Shown here piece after piece: positions 1 through 7,682 of a stretch of DNA of 39,999 nt. The stretch spans positions 1 to 39,999 of the forward strand of contig JARIEX010000016.1 of assembly GCA_031127095.1 (NCBI GenBank), read 5' to 3'. The translations under genes were made by a program, and so were the position numbers. Position 1 is the stretch's first letter. Every line of letters starts with the position of its first letter. The DNA is from Gemmatimonadota bacterium (GTDB lineage: Bacteria > Gemmatimonadota > Gemmatimonadetes > Gemmatimonadales > Gemmatimonadaceae). Under the pieces are notes generated by a model, which saw only the letters and a program-made list of their open reading frames with translations, was not told the origin of the DNA and made no database searches.

Positions 1-195
1 GCGGCGCGGGTGCGGATCGCGGGCTACTACTGGCCCGAAGCCGCGGCCAAGCTCGGTGGCTCGCCGTACTTGTGGACGGAGCGCGCGGGACGTGGACGCG
101 TGATCATGTTCGCGCACGATCCGGTGTACCGGGATCAGCAGCGCGGGACGCTGGCGATCTTTGCGAATGCGGTACTGCTGGGGGGGAGCTACTGA
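1..195 (+). CDS. C-terminal end of a truncated protein, possibly M14-family zinc carboxypeptidase
   Basis: The reading frame is open from the first base of the window, so the gene begins upstream and only its last 64 codons are visible. The tail reads as a compact alpha/beta segment, with GYYWPE near its start and GRGRVIMFAHDP followed by QQRGTLAIF. From memory, that pattern resembles the extreme C-terminus of large secreted M14-type carboxypeptidases, where a glutamine-amidotransferase-like domain ends in a 'GRGRVI.F..DP..R...RG' stretch. No catalytic zinc motif lies in the visible part, so the family call is tentative; the coding call is firmer. The gene ends 15 bases before the stop of the convergent sugar transferase. 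Confidence 0.55.
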   Translation, partial: AARVRIAGYYWPEAAAKLGGSPYLWTERAGRGRVIMFAHDPVYRDQQRGTLAIFANAVLLGGSY

Positions 196-210
196 CGCGA
201 GGCGCGGACG

Positions 211-1281
211 CTACTTGCCGTGCCGGTCAAAACCCGGGTCCAGCACGGCACCGACCGTCCGGAGCATGATACGCAGATCGCCGAGCACCGAGCGGGTGCG
301 GACATACGACAGCTCCACGTCGGCACGCTGCGGATACGCGAGATGATGGCGACCACCGACCGCCCACGCACCCGTGAGCCCCGGACGGACGGACAGCAGG
401 AGCAGAACATCCCCCCGGTAATGCAACAGTTCTTCGGACACGACCGGACGCGGGCCGACGAGAGACATCTCGCCGGTCAGCACATTCCAAAGCTGTGGTA
501 ACTCGTCGATACTGGTTTTCCGTAGCAGCCGTCCGACTCGCGTGACCCGGGGATCGGTGTGATCCGGAAGCTTGAAGTCATTGCGGCGGTACGCCTCCAG
601 CAGCGCCGCGTCTTCGGCGAGGCGCCGCTCGGCGTCGATATACATGGTGCGCAGCTTCCAGCAGCGGAAACGTCGGCCACCACGGCCGATTCGCGTGTGG
701 CCGAACAGCGGATTCCCTCGCTGTTCCAGGCAGACCGCCAGCGCGGCGAGGGCCATCATCGGGGCGGCGAATACCAGCGCGGCCGACGCCACGGCCACGT
801 CGAGCGACCGCTTCGCCGTGTCGCGCCGACGCACCGATGGGGCGACGGCAACCTCGACGAACCGTCGACCGCCCTCCCACACCAGGATCGGATCGGCAGG
901 CGAGTCAGGCGCATCGGGTAGCAACGACAGCAGGCGACAGCCGAGAATGATGGCCAGCTCGCCGAAGGCATTGATCGTCGTCCGCTCCACGCGTCCGGCC
1001 ATGACGATGGTATCGACATTGTGCGCCAGCACCATGGAACGGATTTCCGCTTCCGGAACCCGCTCATGGCCAACCCCGAGCGGCACCGCACCGGCGACAA
1101 CAAAGCGTTCCGGATCACTCAGGGCGGGGTGCTGGAATGCGTGCGCGATATCGTAGAGCTCGCCGACGACAACGAGGCGACTGCAACGTCGCGCTCCAGG
1201 TGCCTCGCCTACAGGCTCGACCCTGCGGCTTGGCGGCACCGCACGCGGCGCCTTGCGCGGCGCGGCCTTAGAGTGCGGCAT
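211..1281 (-). CDS. Polyprenyl-phosphate sugar-1-phosphate transferase (Bac_transf family)
   Basis: This enzyme is expected to start repeat-unit synthesis by moving a sugar-1-phosphate from a nucleotide sugar to undecaprenyl phosphate at the inner membrane. I use the ATG at 1281 (356 aa); an upstream ATG at 1383 would add a low-complexity leader. Residues about 34-150 look like the Rossmann-type domain that precedes the catalytic part in WcaJ/WbaP relatives. Residues 157-345 are the catalytic domain: [15 protein letters not shown] begins the membrane-entering helix, then KLRTM (209-213), the acidic pair D259-E260 in [10 protein letters not shown], and SLVGPRP (273-279). The four N-terminal membrane helices typical of WbaP/WcaJ are missing. 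It is divergent from the glycosyltransferase at 1449, which fits an initiating role in the same locus. The sugar cannot be told from sequence. Confidence 0.9.
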   Translation of the reverse strand: MPHSKAAPRKAPRAVPPSRRVEPVGEAPGARRCSRLVVVGELYDIAHAFQHPALSDPERFVVAGAVPLGVGHERVPEAEIRSMVLAHNVDTIVMAGRVERTTINAFGELAIILGCRLLSLLPDAPDSPADPILVWEGGRRFVEVAVAPSVRRRDTAKRSLDVAVASAALVFAAPMMALAALAVCLEQRGNPLFGHTRIGRGGRRFRCWKLRTMYIDAERRLAEDAALLEAYRRNDFKLPDHTDPRVTRVGRLLRKTSIDELPQLWNVLTGEMSLVGPRPVVSEELLHYRGDVLLLLSVRPGLTGAWAVGGRHHLAYPQRADVELSYVRTRSVLGDLRIMLRTVGAVLDPGFDRHGK

Positions 1282-1372
1282 CGGCAGGCAGAAACATCGA
1301 GGTGGGCAGAGGGTCAGCGCGACGCACTTCGACGAAGTATGCGCCCCGATTCCGGATCCGCACAGTCGATTA

Positions 1373-1390
1373 TGCTTGTGCAAGCTACCG
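1373..1390. promoter_or_regulatory. Shared 18-bp intergenic motif, copy 1
   Basis: TGCTTGTGCAAGCTACCG lies in the 167-base divergent gap between the sugar transferase and a glycosyltransferase. It matches 16 of 18 bases of the copy at 3554-3571, which lies in another divergent gap of the same locus. The core CTTGTGCAAG is a partial palindrome. On the minus strand it also contains TAGCTT (1382-1387), 18 bases downstream of TTGATC (1406-1411), so it could overlap a sigma-70-like promoter for the sugar transferase. Whether it is a promoter core or an operator is open. Confidence 0.45.
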
Positions 1391-1448
1391 ATCGGCGTAC
1401 CGCCCGATCAAGGTCGCGAACGCAAGCGAACAGAGGCCGGATAGAACT

Positions 1449-2621
1449 GTGACAGTCAACGCGGAGACGGTGATACTCGGCGACGCGCCACGCGTGGCCC
1501 TCGTGCACGAATGGCTGGTGACCGCGGCCGGCTCGGAGCAGGTGCTGCGAGAACTGCGCGCACTGTTCCCCGACGCCGACCTGTTCTGTGTCATCGACGG
1601 ACTCTCCGCGGCGGATCGTCAACGCCTCGGTGTAGGGCAGCCAAGGACCACGTACCTGCAATGGCTTCCCTGGGTGTCGCGGTACTACCGCCTGCTCCTG
1701 CCACTCATGCCCCACGCCATCGAGCAGCTGGATCTGTCGGGCTACGATCTGGTCATCTCGAATTCGCATGCCGTGGCCAAGGGGATTCGCCCACGGCCGG
1801 GCGCGCTGCACCTATGTCATTGCTGCTCGCCGGTGCGCTATGCGTGGGATCTACGGGAGCGATACCTCGCCGAGGCGGGCATGGGCACGGGCATGCGGGG
1901 AGCGCTGCTTCGCCACCTGCTGGAACGGCTGCGGCGGTGGGATCTCGCCGCCACCTCCCGTGTCTCGGCGTTCGTGGCCATCTCACAATTCATTGCCGCG
2001 CGAATCCAGCGTGCCTACGGGCGGTCAAGCACCGTCATTTTCCCACCGGTGGATACCGGGTATTACACCATCGACGAGCAGGTGCCCCGCGGAACGCACT
2101 ATGTCACGGCATCGCGCCTGGTGGGCTACAAGCAGATTCCCGTGATCGTGGAAGCTTTTCGGTCACTCCCCGATCGGGAGTTGGTGGTGATCGGTGACGG
2201 CCCCGACCGCGACCGGGTGCTGGCCGCCGCGGGGCCGAATGTGCGCTGGATGGGGCACCAGCCTCAGGAGGTGCTACGACACGAGTTGCGGCGAGCGCGT
2301 GCGTTTCTCTTTGCTGCGGAAGAGGATTTCGGCATTCTCCCAGTGGAGGCACAAGCCTGCGGCACACCGGTGATCGCGCTGGGATGCGGAGGCAGTCTGG
2401 AAACCGTCGTCGCCACGGGCGACCATCGGACGGGGGCGTTCTTCGCCGAGGCCACGCCGAAGTCCATCGCCGCCGCGATTCGGCAGTTCGAGGCCTCACC
2501 ACCCCCGGCGCCCGTCGATTGCCGCCGACACGCCGAGCAGTTCAGTGTCGAACGATTCCGCAGCGCCTTCGGAGAGTACGTGACGGCGCAGTGGGACCGG
2601 CACCGGGCTCTGCGGGTTTAG
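1449..2621 (+). CDS. Glycosyltransferase, GT4-like (GT-B fold)
   Basis: Likely transfers a sugar from a nucleotide donor to the lipid-linked polysaccharide intermediate on the cytoplasmic face. The chosen start is a GTG at 1449 (390 aa), just before the conserved N-terminal strand RVALVHEWL (residues 15-23); an in-frame ATG at 1302 would add 49 residues of non-conserved sequence overlapping the promoter region. The N-terminal domain (about 15-200) ends in FPPVDTGYY. The C-terminal donor-binding domain carries ASRLVGYKQ (221-229), GDGPDR (249-254) and the EX7E motif E292-E300 in EEDFGILPVE, followed by CGTPVIA. This is standard for retaining GT4 enzymes that resemble mannosyl- or rhamnosyltransferases. 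Its stop overlaps the stop of the convergent GT4 gene by four bases (2618-2621). Confidence 0.9.
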   Translation: MTVNAETVILGDAPRVALVHEWLVTAAGSEQVLRELRALFPDADLFCVIDGLSAADRQRLGVGQPRTTYLQWLPWVSRYYRLLLPLMPHAIEQLDLSGYDLVISNSHAVAKGIRPRPGALHLCHCCSPVRYAWDLRERYLAEAGMGTGMRGALLRHLLERLRRWDLAATSRVSAFVAISQFIAARIQRAYGRSSTVIFPPVDTGYYTIDEQVPRGTHYVTASRLVGYKQIPVIVEAFRSLPDRELVVIGDGPDRDRVLAAAGPNVRWMGHQPQEVLRHELRRARAFLFAAEEDFGILPVEAQACGTPVIALGCGGSLETVVATGDHRTGAFFAEATPKSIAAAIRQFEASPPPAPVDCRRHAEQFSVERFRSAFGEYVTAQWDRHRALRV

Positions 2622-3517
2622 GCGCTTACCGACACGAGCAGCGCCCGCAGCTGCCGAGCGCTGGATTCCCACGTGAACTGCGCGGCGCGCGCCAGCCGCG
2701 GCGCGGCACTGCCCGGAGAAGCCCACACCGCCGTGATCGCGCGCCGCCATCCCTCGTGATCATCCGGGTCGAGCAAGGTGGCCAAGCCACCGCTCACTTC
2801 ACGAATCGGGGGGATGTCGCTGGCGACCACCGGAGCGCCGGCGGCAAACGCTTCCAGCACCGGAAGGCCGAACCCTTCCTCACGGGACGGCACCAGTACC
2901 GCCCGCGCTCCGGCATAGAGGGTGGCCAGCTCGGCGTCGCTCACCCGCCACGCATGTTTCCAGGGGAGCCCCAGTTGCCGCGCCAGTGTTTCGACGAGTG
3001 CAAAGTTCTTGTACGGGCGCGGCTCGCCAACCGTGAGCAGATACGCGCCGTCACCGGTCCACGGATGCGGGAACGTGAGATTCACGCCGTGTGGAATGAC
3101 CGTGGCCTGCCGGGGAAGCAGCGACGCCGCCGCATGGGTGCCCGTGGCCACGGCACCGGCATGACGCAATGCGTGCCCGATCCAGCGACGTGCGACCGTG
3201 CGTTTAACGAAGCCTGCCCGATGCAGATGGATGAGGTCGTGCACGTACACCACGCTGCGGAACGGCATGCCGACCCACGGCACGTCCCAGTGGAACCAGA
3301 CCCAGGTGGCGCCTTGGTGCGTCCGGCGCAACTGGAACCATTCCCGCTGCGCACGGAGCGAGTAGCGTCGGCCACCCTCGCGAAGCACGGTGACGGCGTC
3401 CTCGGGGAACAGCGACGTATACGCGCGGACAGTCTCCCGGGCCACACGACCGATCCCCGTCTGCGAGGGGTCTCGCAGATCGAAGACAACGTGGGGAACG
3501 GGGGTCGACGGCGGCAT
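2618..3517 (-). CDS. Glycosyltransferase family 4 protein, short form
   Basis: A 299-aa GT-B glycosyltransferase, expected to act on the same polysaccharide as its neighbours. The N-terminus VFDLRDPSQTGIGRVARE (11-28) is the glycine-rich loop typical of WbdA/WbaZ-like mannosyltransferases. The donor domain holds VGEPRPYKN (163-171) and the EX7E pair E214-E222 in SREEGFGLPVLE, followed by AAGAPVVASD. Usual family members are about 350-400 aa. Here the stretch between K170 and VSDAEL (192-197) is very short, so a helix-strand unit that normally carries a 'vG.g....' loop seems to be missing. The key motifs are intact, so it may still be active. It is divergent from the Wza-like gene, with copy 2 of the 18-bp motif in the gap. 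Confidence 0.87.
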   Translation of the reverse strand: MPPSTPVPHVVFDLRDPSQTGIGRVARETVRAYTSLFPEDAVTVLREGGRRYSLRAQREWFQLRRTHQGATWVWFHWDVPWVGMPFRSVVYVHDLIHLHRAGFVKRTVARRWIGHALRHAGAVATGTHAAASLLPRQATVIPHGVNLTFPHPWTGDGAYLLTVGEPRPYKNFALVETLARQLGLPWKHAWRVSDAELATLYAGARAVLVPSREEGFGLPVLEAFAAGAPVVASDIPPIREVSGGLATLLDPDDHEGWRRAITAVWASPGSAAPRLARAAQFTWESSARQLRALLVSVSA

Positions 3518-3553
3518 CGGGAGGGACCACGGCAGGAAGGGCGGGAGTACGCG

Positions 3554-3571
3554 TGCTTGTGTAAGTTACCG
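3554..3571. promoter_or_regulatory. Shared 18-bp intergenic motif, copy 2
   Basis: TGCTTGTGTAAGTTACCG sits in the 94-base gap between the divergent GT4 gene (start 3517) and the Wza-like gene (start 3612). It differs at two positions from the copy at 1373-1390. On the minus strand it contains TAACTT, which could serve as a -10 element for the GT4 gene about 45 bases from its start. I saw no good -35 box at the usual distance, so regulator binding or a non-standard sigma factor is equally possible. Confidence 0.45.
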
Positions 3572-3611
3572 CGGTCGCCACCGATCCACGCGTAGCCCCT
3601 CGAGTCCCGTG

Positions 3612-4271
3612 ATGATGTCCCACCGCATCCTGACGGCAAGTCTGGTCTGGTCCTTCGCCGCCGCGTCGGTCCTCGTGGCGCAGCGCGCTCCGCTGCCCGC
3701 TGACTCCATCACCCAGCCCTCGAGTCGACCCGCCAGCGACAATCAGCGTCTACAGGCTGGCGATGTCATCCGCGTCAACATCTGGCGGGAGCCCGCGCTC
3801 ACGGGCGACTTCCCGGTGGATGAGTCGGGAGCAGTGACCCTGCCGCTGATCGGGCGCCGCCAGGTTACTCGCACAGCGTGGGCGCCGCTCCGCGACTCGC
3901 TCATCACCGCCTTTCGCCGCGACGTGACCACCGAGGTCATCACCATCGTCCCTCTACGCCGCGTGTACGTGTTGGGGGCCGTGCTGCGCCCAGGCATTTT
4001 CATGCTCGATCCCACAATGGGTGTCGAAGCGGCCGTTGCCCTGGCCGGCGGTGCGGCCATCGACGGCAATCTGGAGCGCCTGCGCATCCTGCGCGGAGGG
4101 CAAGTGATCGTGCGCGATCTCTCGATCACGACCGCCGTCGGGCGATACCCGCTGACGTCCGGGGACCAGGTGTTCGTGGATCGGCGCTCGTGGGTGGACC
4201 GCAACAGCGCCCTACTGCTCACCTCGGTCCTCTCCATCGGCGGGATCATCGCCGCGCTAAGCCGGAACTGA
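3612..4271 (+). CDS. Polysaccharide export protein (Wza/Poly_export-SLBB family)
   Basis: A periplasmic or outer-membrane protein expected to form or gate the export channel for the polymer. ATG at 3612 (219 aa) is immediately followed by a second ATG at 3615; either gives a signal peptide whose hydrophobic core is LTASLVWSFAAASVLVA (7-23). There is no lipobox cysteine, unlike E. coli Wza. Residues 47-115 are the polysaccharide-export domain, opening with LQAGDVIRVNIWRE and continuing with DESGAVTLPLIG. One SLBB-like domain follows (about 116-165, with VYVLGAVLRPGIF). The C-terminus ends in a hydrophobic segment (199-216) that could insert in a membrane. At 219 aa with one SLBB unit it is much shorter than Wza, closer to the short exosortase-type and Gemmatimonadota-type versions. 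Start spacing after the divergent promoter region suggests its own transcript. Confidence 0.88.
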   Translation: MMSHRILTASLVWSFAAASVLVAQRAPLPADSITQPSSRPASDNQRLQAGDVIRVNIWREPALTGDFPVDESGAVTLPLIGRRQVTRTAWAPLRDSLITAFRRDVTTEVITIVPLRRVYVLGAVLRPGIFMLDPTMGVEAAVALAGGAAIDGNLERLRILRGGQVIVRDLSITTAVGRYPLTSGDQVFVDRRSWVDRNSALLLTSVLSIGGIIAALSRN

Positions 4272-4320
4272 CAAGGCTCCGAAAGTGACGCTGAGCGGGC
4301 ACTGACGGGCCCACCAAACG

Positions 4321-5979
4321 TCAGCGCCAGCCGCGCACCGACACCGCCGCCCGCAGGTTGAACACGTCGTTGCCAGGGACAAGGTTGCGGTTGAAATCCA
4401 TCATCGCGCTCAGCGTACCGGACACCTCGCGCCCGCCAACGAACTGCAGCAGTTCACCGGTAACGGCATACCGGATATCACGTCGCACCAGGCTGTCGCC
4501 CCGCACGTCGGCACGCCAGTCCAACCGCATCATCCGCTCCGCCAGCAGCGAGCGACGGCCGCGGGCGGTGAACCGGTCAAAACCCACGCGCCATCCGGCC
4601 CCGCCGTACGCCACCGGTGACGCGAGGATCAGTCCGTTCTGTGTGTGCCCCTGACGCACCGCACCGTGCAGATAGGGGGGAAACGGGGAAGGGAAGCCGC
4701 GCTCCGCGCCAACCCCGCGCTCCCCCCGGTTGGAGGACGGCAACTCTCCGTTCACCAACTCAGCATGCAGGGTGTGCAGATGCGTTGAGGAAGACGACAA
4801 CACGCGCTGCAGCCCCAGCATGGAGGTCCGCAAATCGTCGGGATACTGAATGAGCCGTCGGCGATCGAGTGAGTAGTCATCGCGGAACATCTCGCCGAAA
4901 ATCACTAGTCGCGCCCCGCTGAACTGCCAGCGAAAAAACAGCGAGGCCATCTGGTTTTCCATCGCCTGATTCAGTTCGCCCGTCCCGCTCAACCCACCAG
5001 ACACCAGACGTCGGAAGGCGACCGTGCCGGGCCATGCACGTTCCGAAATCCCGTGAATAAAGCGGGACGCGCCGACTTCCAGCCCCGTGAGCCCACGCGG
5101 CTGGAAGACGAACACCCCCGCGGTGGCCGTACGAATGGCCTGATTCTCCGGCATCGGCGACCATGCCGACTGCGTGAGCTGACCACCGATCACGCGCAGG
5201 TGCACCGCACCGATCCCCACCGGGACGGGCGCACGCGTTCCCACGAACGCGTGCGGAAAGCCGCCGGCGTTCCCCCCCAACAACAGCGGATACTCCCGGC
5301 CGGGCCCCCAACTCTGCGCCGCCGTCGAAACGCCGACCGAGATGCCCGGCAACTCGAGCGACAACGTGCTGTTGCCTGGGTCGACGCGCTGGTATGTGCC
5401 CACCCCGAAGGCCTGCGGCGCATCGATGTTCGCGGGAAAGCGCGGATCGGCGAAGGCCGCTTGTTCCCGACGACCATTCGGCGCCAACGGGAAGGCCAAA
5501 TTCTGTGCACGGAACAGCACGGGAGCCAGCTGCAGATGCACGCGCCACAACTGCGCCGTAACACCGAATCGCGCATCCGCCGTGACACCGCGCCCCGTCC
5601 AAACCGGGCCACGTTCATCCCCGCTAGGTACCGCGGAGTTCCACGTCACACGCACGGATGGCCGCAGGAACCGAGCGCTGATGACGGATCGCGCGGTATC
5701 AGTGACCCAGCGCGACTGCCAGGGGTGCACGCTGTCCGCGATGGCGCCGCGCACCCAGCGCGGCGTCACCGGACGAATCGTCCAGGCCTGCGGTGCCGCA
5801 ACACCAGCCAGTTGCAACGCGCGCAGGTATCGTTCCGCCTCACCGCCGACTTCGAGATTACCACCGCCATCCAGACGCAATGGCCCCTGCGCGCTCAGCG
5901 GCGTGGGTAGACGCAGTAGTAGTCCACACAGCAGTACGGCGGTGTGCGCGATAGATTGACGGCATGCGCGGGACATCAT
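4321..5979 (-). CDS. Capsule-assembly Wzi-like outer-membrane barrel protein (paralogue A)
   Basis: A 552-aa predicted beta-barrel that may bind or anchor the exported polysaccharide at the outer membrane. I take the ATG at 5979 (a second follows at 5976) because it opens directly into a signal peptide (core HTAVLLCGLLLRLPTPLSAQ, residues 12-31); the frame upstream to 6210 is low-complexity and antisense to the neighbour. The family-like core is SWGPGREYPLLLGGNAGGFP near residue 224, shared in the same place by the divergent neighbour (WWGPTLRNPILLGANAEGFP near 229). The rest is rich in alternating strands. The start overlaps the start of the plus-strand paralogue by 16 bases. Minus-strand sequence just upstream reads TATATT, seven bases before the first ATG, a possible -10 box for a leaderless message. 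Confidence 0.83.
   Translation of the reverse strand: MMSRACRQSIAHTAVLLCGLLLRLPTPLSAQGPLRLDGGGNLEVGGEAERYLRALQLAGVAAPQAWTIRPVTPRWVRGAIADSVHPWQSRWVTDTARSVISARFLRPSVRVTWNSAVPSGDERGPVWTGRGVTADARFGVTAQLWRVHLQLAPVLFRAQNLAFPLAPNGRREQAAFADPRFPANIDAPQAFGVGTYQRVDPGNSTLSLELPGISVGVSTAAQSWGPGREYPLLLGGNAGGFPHAFVGTRAPVPVGIGAVHLRVIGGQLTQSAWSPMPENQAIRTATAGVFVFQPRGLTGLEVGASRFIHGISERAWPGTVAFRRLVSGGLSGTGELNQAMENQMASLFFRWQFSGARLVIFGEMFRDDYSLDRRRLIQYPDDLRTSMLGLQRVLSSSSTHLHTLHAELVNGELPSSNRGERGVGAERGFPSPFPPYLHGAVRQGHTQNGLILASPVAYGGAGWRVGFDRFTARGRRSLLAERMMRLDWRADVRGDSLVRRDIRYAVTGELLQFVGGREVSGTLSAMMDFNRNLVPGNDVFNLRAAVSVRGWR
5952..5957 (+). promoter_or_regulatory. Possible -10 box directly before a start codon
   Basis: TAGATT ends six bases before the ATG at 5964. 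On the opposite strand TATATT (about 5987-5992) ends seven bases before the ATG at 5979. Both divergent Wzi-like genes would then be read from almost leaderless transcripts. No convincing -35 box was seen. Confidence 0.35.
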
Positions 5980-7667
5980 TGCGGAAAATATACAGCGCAC
6001 GGCATGCGCTCGTGGCCGTGGGCGTTGTCGCGGCCACCTCGCCGTTGCTGCTGCGCGCGCAGTCGGCTCCCATGCGGTCCGCGATCGGCATCGGTAGCCC
6101 GGTGCTGCTGGGGAGTGAAGCCGAGGAGCGGCTGCGCCTCGAGTCGCTGCGACGCCGAGCGACGGCGGCCGAGCGCGAGAGCGCACGCGATCTCTCCATC
6201 GTGTTTTCAACGGTGCGCAGTGCGTCAGTCCTCACATCGCTCGCTCGCCCGCGCGCGCCACGACGATTCGCCTTCGACGTGCTCGCCCCCGAGGTGCGGA
6301 TGGTGCACAACTCGGGGCTCCCGTTCTCCATCAACGAGGGGCCGCTCTGGGCGGCACGCGGCACGAATACCATCGCGACGGCCGGCGTCGCGCTGCGCAT
6401 CGGTCCGCTCAGCGCGCAGATCGCCCCGCAGTACATCCGCAGCGAAAACCGGCGCTTTCAGGTGATTCCGTACCCGCAAGGGAACGTGCCGGCGCGGAAC
6501 GTCTGGGCCAATCCCTTTCACCCACCGGCGTCGTCGATCGATCTGCCACTCCGCTTCGGCGACGGTCCGATCGAACGCGTCGTACCCGGTCAGAGCCGCG
6601 TCGCGCTCGAGCTGCCGTTGATCAGCGTCGGTGCCAGCACGGAAAATGTGTGGTGGGGACCGACGCTCAGAAACCCGATCCTCCTCGGCGCAAATGCCGA
6701 AGGGTTCCCCCACCTCCTCGCCGAAACGCGTCAGGGGATCGCCACGCCTGTCGGCCGGCTGCATGCCGTGGGCATGTTGGGACGCCTGCGTGAGTCGGCG
6801 TACTTCGATGCCAATCCATCGAACGACGTGCGATCACTGAGTGGCATGCTCTTCGCGTGGACGCCATGGTTCGATCAGGCCTTCACTATTGGTGTGGCCC
6901 GTCTCGTCATGAGCACCACCACCGGACAGGTGCCGATCCGTCACGCGGCCAATGCCTTCCTCAAGGTCAGCCAGCCGATTCTGTCCGATCCTAATGCAAG
7001 TGTCACAACCCCCCGCCGCGACCAGATCGCCACGCTCTTTGCTCGCTACGCGATCCCGTCGGTGGGCACCGAAGCATGGGCGGAATGGGCACGTTTCGCA
7101 GAGCCGGTCTCACTGCGTGATGCCCTGGAGTACCCGGGCTACTCGTTCGGCTTCACCGCGGGACTGCAATGGGCACGCCCCCTCGGGGGGTCACGGCTGC
7201 TGCGACTGCAGGGCGAGGCCACCAACCTCGAACCCGACGCCTCGATCCGCGTGCGACCGGTGGCCACCACGTACACGAGCCGCACGGTTCTGCAGGGATT
7301 CACCAATGGCGGACGGACCATCGGCGCACCCATTGGGCCGGGCTCCTCATCACAATGGGCGGCCGCCGATATCCTCAGTGACCGTATCCGGATCGGCATC
7401 TACGGCGGCCGTATCCGCTGGGACAATGCTACATTGTGGGATCCGGCCGTCCCGCAACTGAAGCTGGAAGATGTATCGTTACTTGGCGGCGTACGTGGCA
7501 GTGTCAGTCTCAGCCGCATCAGGCTCGGCGTCGAGTACACCTCGGCGGTGCGCCTGAGCTATCTCTACCAAAGCAAGCTCCTCGACCCCGCTCGCGGCAC
7601 CAACGGCGGCGTTGACCTCGCCAATCGTACGCTGGCCGTAACGCTGTCCACCGCTGTGGGACGGTAA
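5964..7667 (+). CDS. Capsule-assembly Wzi-like outer-membrane barrel protein (paralogue B)
   Basis: A 567-aa paralogue of the divergent gene. Residues 1-33 are a signal peptide (LVAVGVVAATSPLLLRAQ). The barrel carries WWGPTLRNPILLGANAEGFP near residue 229 and later GRLRESAYF and SGMLFAWTPWFDQAFTIGVA, which align with GGQLTQSAW and AGVFVFQPRGLTGLEVGA of paralogue A. Wzi proteins help retain capsule at the cell surface; these two could bind different parts of one polymer or two polymers, but that is inference. The gene is followed 15 bases later by the chain-length determinant, so the pair is probably one operon. No ribosome-binding site is visible before the ATG at 5964; the only close alternative is a TTG at 5979. 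Confidence 0.83.
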   Translation: MRGTSLRKIYSARHALVAVGVVAATSPLLLRAQSAPMRSAIGIGSPVLLGSEAEERLRLESLRRRATAAERESARDLSIVFSTVRSASVLTSLARPRAPRRFAFDVLAPEVRMVHNSGLPFSINEGPLWAARGTNTIATAGVALRIGPLSAQIAPQYIRSENRRFQVIPYPQGNVPARNVWANPFHPPASSIDLPLRFGDGPIERVVPGQSRVALELPLISVGASTENVWWGPTLRNPILLGANAEGFPHLLAETRQGIATPVGRLHAVGMLGRLRESAYFDANPSNDVRSLSGMLFAWTPWFDQAFTIGVARLVMSTTTGQVPIRHAANAFLKVSQPILSDPNASVTTPRRDQIATLFARYAIPSVGTEAWAEWARFAEPVSLRDALEYPGYSFGFTAGLQWARPLGGSRLLRLQGEATNLEPDASIRVRPVATTYTSRTVLQGFTNGGRTIGAPIGPGSSSQWAAADILSDRIRIGIYGGRIRWDNATLWDPAVPQLKLEDVSLLGGVRGSVSLSRIRLGVEYTSAVRLSYLYQSKLLDPARGTNGGVDLANRTLAVTLSTAVGR

Positions 7668-7682
7668 CGATACCGATGATAG

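Noticed and set aside
2384-3595. A 403-codon plus-strand open frame
   Set aside because: It overlaps the GT4 genes on the wrong frame or strand and shows no domain; the GT4 motifs on the minus strand are convincing.
4289-4326. Inverted repeat CGCTGA...TCAGCG near the end of the Wzi-like gene
   Set aside because: Only six pairs with a 26-base loop, partly inside the coding end; too weak to call a terminator.
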